Part shown: in pieces, positions 20,875-29,522 of the stretch
Layout of the letters: every line of letters starts with the position of its first letter
Numbering within the stretch: the first letter of the stretch is position 1
Source: an uncultured Cryomorphaceae bacterium
Lineage (GTDB): Bacteria > Bacteroidota > Bacteroidia > Flavobacteriales_G > Salibacteraceae
Direction of reading: 5' to 3'
DNA: 54,427 nt
Assembly (NCBI GenBank): GCA_913056155.1
Contig: CAJXMT010000002.1
Location: forward strand, 1-54,427
Program-made: the position numbers and the translations under genes
The notes under the pieces: generated by a model
The model's input: the letters and a program-made list of their open reading frames with translations, nothing else
Databases searched by the model: none
Told to the model about the DNA's origin: nothing

Positions 20875-21129
20875 ATGAGAAACAAAGTGCTGGTGATTTT
20901 TTTTGCGGGTATTTTCAGTATGGTTTTACTAAAAGCCGCGTACGGGTAAAATAGTACGAACGACACTTGGCTTTAAAGGCTTGAGGCAATTGAAGAGCGA
21001 TTGCATGAGGAAAAGCGGGAAAGGGAAAAAATTAAAGCATGGGGATCGAAATCAAAAAGATGCTGCCGAAAAGGAGCGCAATGGTATGAGGTGAGCTTGG
21101 TGTTTTTTCGTAATAACCGAAAAAGTTGA
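20875..21129 (+). pseudogene. Decayed gene for exported coiled-coil protein
   Basis: MRNKVLVIFFAGIFSMVLLKAAYG*NSTNDTWL*RLEAIEERLHEEKREREKIKAWG...; same frame coherent across two TAA codons. Confidence 0.55.
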
Positions 21130-21220
21130 AGTACAGGTAGAGTGAAAAAGATGGAGAAGACGCTGTTGAGCGGTTACAGTATGGTTATAATAAAATCGAA
21201 TGATGAGCAACGATAGTCTA

Positions 21221-21532
21221 TTAGGATGTGATTGGGCCTCTCCAAGACATAATGCCGCCTTGCATATTGATGACTTTAGAGAAACCGGATTGACTCATAA
21301 TCGTGCATGCATTAAAACTGCGCGCACCGCTTCTGCAATAAATTAAGTGTTTTTGGGTTGCATCTAACGTCTTTAACCGGGTTTCAAAATCAGGTGCGGT
21401 AACATCTACGTTCAATGCATTTTTAAGATGGCCGGTATGGAACTCTTCAGCAGTGCGAACGTCTAAAACAACCGCATCAGGGTTGTTATGCAGTTCTTTT
21501 TCAAAAGCTTCGGGATCTAGATTTTCAAACAT
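21221..21532 (-). CDS. Rhodanese-like domain protein
   Basis: AVVLDVRTAEEFHTGHLKNALNVDV, HLIYCRSGARSFNA, MQGGIMSWRG. Confidence 0.92.
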   Translation of the reverse strand: MFENLDPEAFEKELHNNPDAVVLDVRTAEEFHTGHLKNALNVDVTAPDFETRLKTLDATQKHLIYCRSGARSFNACTIMSQSGFSKVINMQGGIMSWRGPITS

Positions 21533-21583
21533 GGGTGTTGCGTAAAGTGAATTTTAAATATTGGGTTTTGTGAGAGGCTTTGG

Positions 21584-21622
21584 AAAAAGGTTCTGACCAA
21601 AATTATTTTAATGGTCAGAACC
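21584..21622 (-). terminator. Hairpin made of two inverted GGTCAGAACC motifs, terminator-like on minus strand
   Basis: GGTTCTGACC (21589-21598) / GGTCAGAACC (21613-21622), 10-bp perfect stem; read on minus strand it is followed by T5; just downstream of the 21638 stop. Confidence 0.65.
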
Positions 21623-21637
21623 GTATTTCGCGTTTGT

Positions 21638-23056
21638 TTACAGCATAGTGGACGGACATACGTAATCTGTTGTTTTTACGTCATCGCGTTCTTTGATTGC
21701 ATCAAAGCCGCCTTCAATATTTACCACGTTATGAATGCCGCGTGATTTTAAGATTGAAGCTGTAATGACAGAACGATAACCGCCCGCACAGTGTAAATAG
21801 GTTTCTTTATCGGGGTTATAATCTTTCATGTTGTCATTGATAAAGTCCAAGGGTATATTTTTCACTTTATCGTGATCTATACGCTGTGAGTAAAACTCCG
21901 ATTCTTTTCGCACATCAACAACTTCCTCCAATTTGTTTTCGGCAAATAAGGAGGCAAATTCATCAGCATTTACAGATTTTATGGAGTCAACTTCTTTACC
22001 GGCTTTTTTCCAAGCTTCAATTCCACCTTCCAAATAGCCTAATGTATTGTCGTAACCCACACGAGATAGTCTGGTAACGGCCTCTTCCTCTTTACCTTCG
22101 TCGGTAATTAAAACAACGGGCTGTTTGAGGTCAGGAATTAAAGTGCCAACCCAAACGGCAAAGCTGCCTTCTAATCCAACAGAAATAGAGTTGGGTACAT
22201 GACCTTGAACAAATGCCTCGGGATTTCTCACGTCAAGCATCAATGCGCCTTCATTGTTTACTATGGCTTCAAACTTATCGGGGTTGAGTGCCACGTTGCC
22301 CTTTTCAAGAACTTCATCAAAACTGCCGTAACCTTTTTTGTTCATTACGGCATTTTTGGGGAAATACTGTGGCGGTGCCACTAAGCCGTCTGTCACTTGC
22401 TTTACAAATTCTTCTTTGCTCATTTCTTGCAAGGCGTAATTATTCTTTTTTTGGTTGCCCAGCGTATCTGTTGTTTCTGAGCTCATGTTTTTACCGCATG
22501 CCGAGCCGGCTCCGTGACCGGGATAAACAACAATGTCATCAGATAACGGCATAATTTTATTGTGCAGTGACTCGTACAAGTGACCGGCGAGATCTTCGCG
22601 CGATAAGTCTGTTTTAACAGCCAAATCAGGTCTTCCTACATCGCCAATAAAAAGGGTATCGCCTGAGAAAATAGCCGTTTCTTTTCCTTCTTCATCAATC
22701 AAAAGAAATGTTGATGATTCCATAGTGTGCCCCGGCGTGTGAAGTACTTTGATTTTTACGTCACCCAATTCGAGAATTTCATCATCTTTAGCTACGTGTG
22801 CTTTGTATTCAGGCGTTGCATTGGGGCCAAATACAATTTTTGCTCCTGTTTTTTCAGCTAAGTCGAGGTGTCCTGAAACAAAATCGGCGTGGAAGTGTGT
22901 CTCTAAAACGTATTTGATTTTCGCACCGTCTTCTTTTGCCTTTTTTATGTAAGGTTCAGTTTCACGAAGCGGATCTACTATAGCGACCTCGCCTTTTGAT
23001 TCAATGTAATAAGCACCTTGTGCTAAACAACCTGTATATATCTGCTCTACTTTCAT
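21638..23056 (-). CDS. MBL-fold metallohydrolase with rhodanese domains (persulfide dioxygenase-like)
   Basis: THFHADFVSGHLDLAEKTGAKIV, HTPGHTMESSTFLL, GDTLFIGDVGRPDL; C-terminal rhodanese LDVRNPEAFVQGHVPNS and HCAGGYRSVITASIL. Confidence 0.93.
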   Translation of the reverse strand: MKVEQIYTGCLAQGAYYIESKGEVAIVDPLRETEPYIKKAKEDGAKIKYVLETHFHADFVSGHLDLAEKTGAKIVFGPNATPEYKAHVAKDDEILELGDVKIKVLHTPGHTMESSTFLLIDEEGKETAIFSGDTLFIGDVGRPDLAVKTDLSREDLAGHLYESLHNKIMPLSDDIVVYPGHGAGSACGKNMSSETTDTLGNQKKNNYALQEMSKEEFVKQVTDGLVAPPQYFPKNAVMNKKGYGSFDEVLEKGNVALNPDKFEAIVNNEGALMLDVRNPEAFVQGHVPNSISVGLEGSFAVWVGTLIPDLKQPVVLITDEGKEEEAVTRLSRVGYDNTLGYLEGGIEAWKKAGKEVDSIKSVNADEFASLFAENKLEEVVDVRKESEFYSQRIDHDKVKNIPLDFINDNMKDYNPDKETYLHCAGGYRSVITASILKSRGIHNVVNIEGGFDAIKERDDVKTTDYVCPSTML

Positions 23057-23169
23057 GATACTATAATTTTTAATGGTATTATTTTTATTTTGACAAGGCA
23101 AAAGTACAAGCACATCTCAAAATATACAGTGATGGTTGTCACACCGGCTTGCAGCACTGCCTGTAACAG

Positions 23170-24771
23170 CTATTGAGAGGTGATTTTACTGTGCGTTTGA
23201 GGTGTTGATTGCAAGTTATTGAGGAATACAAAAAAGAATAATGCAAAAAAGGTAACGCCAATTTGTGTTTCAAGCGTATCCTCACTCAACATAGATACCG
23301 CTGCAAGAGCAGCAAAGAGCACAAAAAACCTGTTTTGTCTCTGTAAAGCACGTTTTACGGGCACTACAAAACACAATAGGAAAAGCAAAAGCCCGGGAAG
23401 GCCGAAAGTAACGGCCGCAGTTAAAAATTGATTGTGCGCGCGATACCGGTATTGAGCCGGTAGCGGGTTTTGAGTTTCGATGTATGCCTGCTCAAAGGCA
23501 TGTTTGATATCCCCGGTTCCCGTGCCGGCATAAGGGTGTTTTTTAAATATGTAAAAGCCTGTTTTTAAAAACTCAAACCGCATGGCGACAGAGTGCCCGC
23601 GCGGATCGGCTCCCGATTTGTAATTGTTGAGTTCAAACAACACTTTTAGCATTCTGAGCTCCAGTCCTTTAGCGTTTAAATAAGCCTTGCTGGCAATTCC
23701 GTTTTCGATGGCTTGTACTTCCTCAACGCTCAAATTCTCAACTGCGGCGGCATCTTTTTTTTCTCCTTTTGAGGTGATAAACCGTATCAATGTGGAGTGC
23801 AGCGGCTGCCCGCGTTTATCTAAATTGTGATAATCAATATTGCTGCGTTCATTCCAAGCATTTTCCAACTCATTGTGCGCAATAAAATGATTGATAAAAT
23901 AGCCGTTTTCTCGTTCTTTGTTCTCTAAATTGTGTGTGTAGGCCTCGCCGCGTGCGGTATGTGTAATGTCGTAATTAAAATCTTGTTTGGGTTTCACATA
24001 TTGGTAACCCTTTATCGTGAGGTAGCCTGTAATTCCTACAATGCTAATAATCAGAACCGAGTAAATAACAGTGCGGTATTTTAGGGAAACATCTCCCGCA
24101 AATAAAAAAACAGCCGATGCTACAACCGCTAACAACCCCAGTGCTCCGCTAATAACGTGCAGTAAACCAATGAAATAGGTAAACCAAAGCATAATGAATA
24201 CGGCAAAATAAACGGCTTTTCCCTTGATTTTTTGCGTATATATGCCGTAAAACAGCAGAATATTCCCCGTTACAAGTAATAAACTAAACCTGATGTGTGA
24301 GTTAAAGGTGGAAATATTTCGAATATCCGTAATTTCATGCGGATAATACACGTTGTATAAGTAATAACTGTATAAAGTGGCGCAAATGCCGGAGAGTATA
24401 AAAACCGATCCTAACAATTTTTCTTCCCGCTTTGTGAAAGCCTCAACGCTGCCCAATACAATGGGAAAAAGCAACAAGGGTAGTTTGATGCGAATGTCTT
24501 TAAGGCCGTAATTGATGTCATGATGCGTCCACAATAACCCGATAACGTGCAGTAAAAAAAATCCCAAGACGAGTAGGGCGGGTTTGTTGTGAAGTAAACG
24601 GGTGATTTTATTTTTGTAATGACCTTCCCAAAGCCAATTTGCCGCTAAGGCAATTCCCGCAACACTTACCAGAAATACGGAAAAATAGAGTCCCACGCTC
24701 AGCACGGCTAAAAAAAACAGGGAAATATACCTGTGAAGCTGTGGAGTAAGTCTGAGTTTTTCCGCGTTCAA
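23170..24771 (-). CDS. O-antigen ligase/polymerase family membrane protein
   Basis: Many TM segments; KHPYAGTGTGDIKHAFEQAY...YRAHNQFLTAAVTFGLPGLLLFL. Confidence 0.8.
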   Translation of the reverse strand: MNAEKLRLTPQLHRYISLFFLAVLSVGLYFSVFLVSVAGIALAANWLWEGHYKNKITRLLHNKPALLVLGFFLLHVIGLLWTHHDINYGLKDIRIKLPLLLFPIVLGSVEAFTKREEKLLGSVFILSGICATLYSYYLYNVYYPHEITDIRNISTFNSHIRFSLLLVTGNILLFYGIYTQKIKGKAVYFAVFIMLWFTYFIGLLHVISGALGLLAVVASAVFLFAGDVSLKYRTVIYSVLIISIVGITGYLTIKGYQYVKPKQDFNYDITHTARGEAYTHNLENKERENGYFINHFIAHNELENAWNERSNIDYHNLDKRGQPLHSTLIRFITSKGEKKDAAAVENLSVEEVQAIENGIASKAYLNAKGLELRMLKVLFELNNYKSGADPRGHSVAMRFEFLKTGFYIFKKHPYAGTGTGDIKHAFEQAYIETQNPLPAQYRYRAHNQFLTAAVTFGLPGLLLFLLCFVVPVKRALQRQNRFFVLFAALAAVSMLSEDTLETQIGVTFFALFFFVFLNNLQSTPQTHSKITSQ

Positions 24772-24774
24772 ATC

Positions 24775-26463
24775 TTAATCAACTTGGGTTAATATTTCAT
24801 TGTACAACTCATTTTGGGTGAATACCTCAACAGCTTTATCAATGTTTTGGTCTCCGTTCATTGAGGTTAAAATGCGCCCTTTTTGGTAGTAGTATCTGGC
24901 GGCAATTTCATTTTCCAAAACCGGAATAATTTGCTCTTTAAACGTTTCCAAGTCTTGCTCTTTATTGTGTTTAATTTCACTTTTCAACGCAGCATATGCC
25001 TTTTCAAGCTTTTCGTAATATTGCTCTTTTTTGGTTGCTTTTTCCAGTTTTTCGAGCATTTCTTCGGTTTTGGTTGTGTAGTCGTAATCCTTATCACTCA
25101 AAAAAGCTTTAAAGCTTTGGTAATCGGCATTACTCAATTTAAAACTTTCAGGGGGAGCAATACTTTCGTTCTTTAGTCTGTAAATTGTAGCGTAGTCAAA
25201 AATGAAGTTTTTACGAACTAGAGCAGCTAAAATAGGAGGTGTTTTTTGCTCTTCAATATAAATGTCGGGTTCAATGCCGTCACCATCAAAAACTTTGCGC
25301 CCGTTTTTTGTGGTGAACTCGCCTTTTAAAGAGTCGGGCATCGGTTTGGCACGACCAAACTCGTCTTTTTCAGAGTAATCGAGTTTTTGAATACACCGGC
25401 CGCTGGGGATGTAATATTTGGCTACCGTAATTTTCATTTTTGAGTTGTATGACAGGTCTTTGGTTTGTTGTACCAAGCCTTTACCAAATGAGGTTTGCCC
25501 AATTACCACCCCGCGGTCTAAATCTTGTATTGTACCGGCAACAATTTCGGAAGCTGAGGCTGAAGAGCCATCTATCAATACAATAAGCGGGATATCTAAA
25601 TCAACCGGCTTGTTCAATGTTTGATGGCTGCGGTTCCACTCCTCGTTTTGGCCGCGCGTACTCACAACCTCAACTCCTTTAGGAACGAATAAATTCACAA
25701 TATTCACCGCTTCACGTAAAAGTCCACCGCCGTTTCCTCGTAAATCCAACACGACAGATTCAATGTTTTTTTCCTCTTTTAATTCAACAAGGGCATCCTT
25801 AACATCTTTCCCCGCATTTTGGGTAAACCCGCGCAAGTGAATATAGCCAACTTTGGGTGCTATTTCACCATAATGCGGTACATTGTCAATCTTCACCTCT
25901 TCGCGGGTAACAGTAAATGAAATTAAATCTTCGGTCCCCGGACGTTTGACAACCAGTTCCACATTGGTTCCCGGTTGGCCTTTGAGGATTTTACTCATTT
26001 CAGATGAGTTTTTACCTATAGCGGTATCGCCGTCAGCAGTAATGATTTTATCACCCGCTCTCAAACCCGCTTTATGGGCCGGGAATCCTTCATACGGTTC
26101 TGAAACGACAACGTGTTTATCAATGGTTCTGATTACAGCACCAATACCGCCGTATTGCCCCGTAGTCATAAACTTAAAATCTTCAATATCACTTTCCGGG
26201 TAGTAAACTGTGTAGGGGTCCAGTGATTTTAACATGGCGTCGATAGCAGATTTCATGAGCGAGCCCGGTGTGGTTTCATCTACATAATACATGTTTACCT
26301 GCTTGTACAGGTTGGTAAATATGTCAATGTTTTTGGCTATTTGAAAATAGGGATCTTTAGATTTTACGGCGGCGGTAAACAGTACCGTTGAGCCGGTAAG
26401 AGCTAATAATGTTGATACTAAGAGTAACTTGCTCTTAAATTTAGTTTTTATTTTTTTCATCAT
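24775..26463 (-). CDS. S41 family C-terminal processing peptidase (PDZ)
   Basis: YVDETTPGSLMKSAIDAMLKSLDPYT, VLDLRGNGGGLLREAVNI, DGSSASASEIVAGTIQDLDRGVVIGQTSFGKGLVQ. Confidence 0.95.
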   Translation of the reverse strand: MMKKIKTKFKSKLLLVSTLLALTGSTVLFTAAVKSKDPYFQIAKNIDIFTNLYKQVNMYYVDETTPGSLMKSAIDAMLKSLDPYTVYYPESDIEDFKFMTTGQYGGIGAVIRTIDKHVVVSEPYEGFPAHKAGLRAGDKIITADGDTAIGKNSSEMSKILKGQPGTNVELVVKRPGTEDLISFTVTREEVKIDNVPHYGEIAPKVGYIHLRGFTQNAGKDVKDALVELKEEKNIESVVLDLRGNGGGLLREAVNIVNLFVPKGVEVVSTRGQNEEWNRSHQTLNKPVDLDIPLIVLIDGSSASASEIVAGTIQDLDRGVVIGQTSFGKGLVQQTKDLSYNSKMKITVAKYYIPSGRCIQKLDYSEKDEFGRAKPMPDSLKGEFTTKNGRKVFDGDGIEPDIYIEEQKTPPILAALVRKNFIFDYATIYRLKNESIAPPESFKLSNADYQSFKAFLSDKDYDYTTKTEEMLEKLEKATKKEQYYEKLEKAYAALKSEIKHNKEQDLETFKEQIIPVLENEIAARYYYQKGRILTSMNGDQNIDKAVEVFTQNELYNEILTQVD

Positions 26464-26860
26464 CTGTCTTTTCCTCTAAAGTGTTTTGTAAACGTTTAAG
26501 CAGGGTATTTATTTTTTGCTCGGCGGTTGTAAAATCAACTTGTTTGTGCGCCAAAAATATAACGGCTACATTAATTTGTTTGTTCTTTTTGGTCAGAACT
26601 CTATTTACATCATGCTTATTGACTCGCCATACTTCCCGAATGAGTCGTTTAATGCGGTTTCTGCCCACGGCAGTTTTGATATTTTTTTTGGGCACCACAC
26701 AAAGCAATGCAGCGCCGATGGCTTGATCATGTGAGTTTTCACGAAACAGGAGCTTAAACGGATAAGCGGTAAATGCCGTGTTTTGGGAAAACAACTCCGC
26801 AATTTCTTTTTTTGAGCTCAGTCGCTCATTTTTAGCTAAAGAGTGTATTTCCGGCTTCAT
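26441..26860 (-). CDS. rnpA: Ribonuclease P protein component
   Basis: VPKKNIKTAVGRNRIKRLIREVWRVNK signature; ATG 26860. Confidence 0.92.
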   Translation of the reverse strand: MKPEIHSLAKNERLSSKKEIAELFSQNTAFTAYPFKLLFRENSHDQAIGAALLCVVPKKNIKTAVGRNRIKRLIREVWRVNKHDVNRVLTKKNKQINVAVIFLAHKQVDFTTAEQKINTLLKRLQNTLEEKTDDEKNKN

Positions 26861-26879
26861 TTTGAACCTCCAACTAAAC

Positions 26880-26906
26880 AAAAAAAGGCGAACCGTTAAG
26901 CTCGCC
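26880..26906 (-). terminator. Intrinsic terminator between hemD-like gene and rnpA
   Basis: Minus strand GGCGAGC-TTAACG-GTTCGCC followed by T7. Confidence 0.72.
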
Positions 26907-26977
26907 TCTAAGGTTTTGGACTAAATGCGTTGTAAACCGCTTCAAACTTGCACATTTAAAAGCAATCATTAAGATTT

Positions 26978-27730
26978 TCATCTTTTGCGTTTATTGGCTT
27001 CTTTAATATAATATTCAATAGCCATTGTCATAGATGGGGCATTTTTAGTCGGAGCTTCTACATCTACGCGCAATCCCTTTTCTTTTACGGCCTTTGTTGT
27101 AGTGGGTCCGAATACTGCAATTTTAGTGGTATCTTGCTTAAAATGCGGAAAATTTTTGAATAGGGACTCTATGCCTGCCGGGCTAAAAAACACAAGCATA
27201 TCGTATTTTACATCCTCCAAATCACTCAAATCAGAACAAACGGTTTTGTAGAAAACAGCTTTGTTGAAAAGGTAATTTTCCTTTTCTAAAATCTCGGGAA
27301 TTTCTTTTTTCAAAATGTCAGAGCACGGGAGTAAAAACTTCTCGTTTCTGTGCTTTTTCATCACCTTTATTAAATCGGCAAAGCGCTGTTTACCGTGAAA
27401 AATTTTGCGTTTGCGGTAAATGACATACTTTTGAAGGTAATATGCTGTTGACTCTGAAATACAAAAATATTTCATGTTTTCAGGCACGTTTACCCTCATT
27501 TCCTCAGCCATTCTAAAAAAGTGATCCACAGCATTACGGCTGGTAAAAATAACCGCTGTATGCTCGAGTATGCCTACTTTTTGTTTTCTAAACTCTTGCG
27601 CAGGCACACCTTCTACGTGAATAAAAGACCTAAAATCAATTTTGAGTTTATACTTTTCAGCTAAATCAAAGTAGGGGGAACGTTCACTTTCCGGTTTGGG
27701 TTGAGAGACAAGTATGGTTTTTACTTTCAA
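26978..27730 (-). CDS. hemD: Uroporphyrinogen-III synthase
   Basis: ILEHTAVIFTSRNAVDHFFRMA, YDMLVFFSPAGIESLFKNFP, IAVFGPTTTKAVKEKGLRVDVEAPTKNAPSMTMAI. Confidence 0.85.
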   Translation of the reverse strand: MKVKTILVSQPKPESERSPYFDLAEKYKLKIDFRSFIHVEGVPAQEFRKQKVGILEHTAVIFTSRNAVDHFFRMAEEMRVNVPENMKYFCISESTAYYLQKYVIYRKRKIFHGKQRFADLIKVMKKHRNEKFLLPCSDILKKEIPEILEKENYLFNKAVFYKTVCSDLSDLEDVKYDMLVFFSPAGIESLFKNFPHFKQDTTKIAVFGPTTTKAVKEKGLRVDVEAPTKNAPSMTMAIEYYIKEANKRKR

Positions 27731-27795
27731 AAGACCTCCTTTTTTTTTGTGATAATTGGTTTGTGATTCCTTTTCGTTTTTCTGGTTTTACCCGG

Positions 27796-28599
27796 TTATT
27801 CCATTAACTTTAAAATGAGGAGTAACCAAGGTAGAATTTCCAAGCTGCAAAGGTACAAAATATTATAACCCGGTGAAAACCTGTAGTGAAATGTGTATCG
27901 ATAAAATGTTTTGAACAGCTGCATAACGAATAGTGCTGCTGTAATGATACAGCCGGCTGCAAAGGCGTGTTCAAAATTGAGAATGCCGGAGTAGGCAGAA
28001 AAAACGGAAAAAGGCAGTAATAGAATACCGGCGCTGATTAAAAGCCCGAAATAATAGTTTAAAAAGTCGCCTGAAACAGATTTGAGATCGAACAAAGCAG
28101 CCAAAACTTCATATAAAAGCAGTTTCAAAAAAGCCAATAAAACGGCAACGATGGTGAGCAATAAAAACAATCCAAAATTGGCAAAATCATTGAATTCGGG
28201 CTGCAAATAATAATCAACTCCCAAAAAGGAAAATAACCCCACCCCTGCTGCCGCTATAGCTGTTAAAAACCGACCCGATCCTTGATTTAAAATAAAGTCA
28301 CCATCTGTAAAATCAGAGGAAGCACCCGTGAAAAACTCCCTAATACCGGCAAAAGTTTTACTGCCGTAATAACGGGTGGTTAAACCGGCAACAATAAGGA
28401 TGACCAGTAACACAGGCACTAACCAATCGCCCGGCTCATACCGTGGATTGGGTGTGAAAACCGGCGGCTCGGTCGCGGCTGAGTTGTTGAGTTGTCTTTG
28501 GGTTAATAATATAACAGACTCGATAAATGCAATCGAATCGGTATAATCGGTATCCGCTGAGTCACGCAACATCAATTGTATTTTTAAATCTGCAGGCAC
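27796..28599 (-). CDS. DUF4271-like integral membrane protein
   Basis: Multi-TM; adjacency to hemD as common in Bacteroidota; ...YTFHYRFSPGYNILYLCSLEILPWLLLIL. Confidence 0.75.
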   Translation of the reverse strand: MPADLKIQLMLRDSADTDYTDSIAFIESVILLTQRQLNNSAATEPPVFTPNPRYEPGDWLVPVLLVILIVAGLTTRYYGSKTFAGIREFFTGASSDFTDGDFILNQGSGRFLTAIAAAGVGLFSFLGVDYYLQPEFNDFANFGLFLLLTIVAVLLAFLKLLLYEVLAALFDLKSVSGDFLNYYFGLLISAGILLLPFSVFSAYSGILNFEHAFAAGCIITAALFVMQLFKTFYRYTFHYRFSPGYNILYLCSLEILPWLLLILKLME

Positions 28600-28653
28600 C
28601 GTGCAAAAGTACTTTCTATTTTAGAACTATAGGCCGGCTGTATTTTAAACCTG

Positions 28654-28661
28654 TACTTTTG
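28654..28661 (+). promoter_or_regulatory. Candidate -7 element TACTTTTG upstream of EamA transporter
   Basis: Exact TAnnTTTG 9 bp before ATG 28670. Confidence 0.45.
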
Positions 28662-28669
28662 CGCGCTCT

Positions 28670-29518
28670 ATGCGAAAGGGTATTCAATTTATGTTGATTT
28701 CTTCATTCAGCTTCAGCTTGATGCAATTGTGCGTCAAAATGTTGAGTCATTTACCCGTGGTGGAGCTCGTCTTTTTTCGCAGTTTGGTGAGTTTGGTTTT
28801 GAGCTTGGTAATTTTGCAAAGAGCTCGCGTAAATCCGTTTGGCAATAACAAACGCTACCTGATTTTACGCGGCATTTTTGGTGTTGCGGCATTATCGCTA
28901 TTTTTCTTTACCTTACAAGCATTGCCTATAGCTACAGCAGTGTTGATCCAGTATCTTTCCCCCATGTTTACCGCACTTTTTGCCATTTGGATTTTGAAGG
29001 AACCCATGAAGCCGGTTCAGTGGCTGTTTTTTGCACTGGCCTTTGCAGGCATTATGGTGATTAAGGGTTTTGATGATGATGTTGAACTCATTTATTTGAT
29101 TGCGGGAATTTTGTCTTCCGTGTTTGCCGGCTTGGCTTATAACATGATTCGAAAAGTAAAAAACACAGATCATCCCGTTGTGGTGGTGTTTTATTTCCCT
29201 TTAATTGCCACACCGATTATGGGAATTGCCACCGCATTTAATTGGGTTATGCCGCAACTTACAGATTGGTTGCTGATTTTAGCCATGGGAGTATTCACGC
29301 AAATAGCGCAAGTGTACATGACAAAAGCCTGGCAGGGAAATGAAGCCAATCAAATTGCCGGTTTAAAATACGTGGGGGTGTTTTTTGCCCTGTTTTGGGA
29401 TTTCACCTTGTTCGGTATCAGTCACGGTTGGGCTACATTCATAGGTATAGCACTCGTAATATCGGGTGTGGTGTTTAATTTACTCGTGAAAAATAAAAAA
29501 CAGGTCTCAAGTTCGTAA
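28670..29518 (+). CDS. EamA/DMT-family transporter
   Basis: Ten-TM pattern; ILRGIFGVAALSLFFFTLQALPIATAVLIQYLSPMFTALFAIWILKEPM. Confidence 0.9.
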   Translation: MRKGIQFMLISSFSFSLMQLCVKMLSHLPVVELVFFRSLVSLVLSLVILQRARVNPFGNNKRYLILRGIFGVAALSLFFFTLQALPIATAVLIQYLSPMFTALFAIWILKEPMKPVQWLFFALAFAGIMVIKGFDDDVELIYLIAGILSSVFAGLAYNMIRKVKNTDHPVVVVFYFPLIATPIMGIATAFNWVMPQLTDWLLILAMGVFTQIAQVYMTKAWQGNEANQIAGLKYVGVFFALFWDFTLFGISHGWATFIGIALVISGVVFNLLVKNKKQVSSS

Positions 29519-29522
29519 ATGT

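Noticed and set aside
26125-26134. GGTTCTGATT and similar 8-of-10 matches as motif members
   Set aside because: They share the TCAGAACC core but lack the full 10-mer; kept out of the main count to avoid inflating it.
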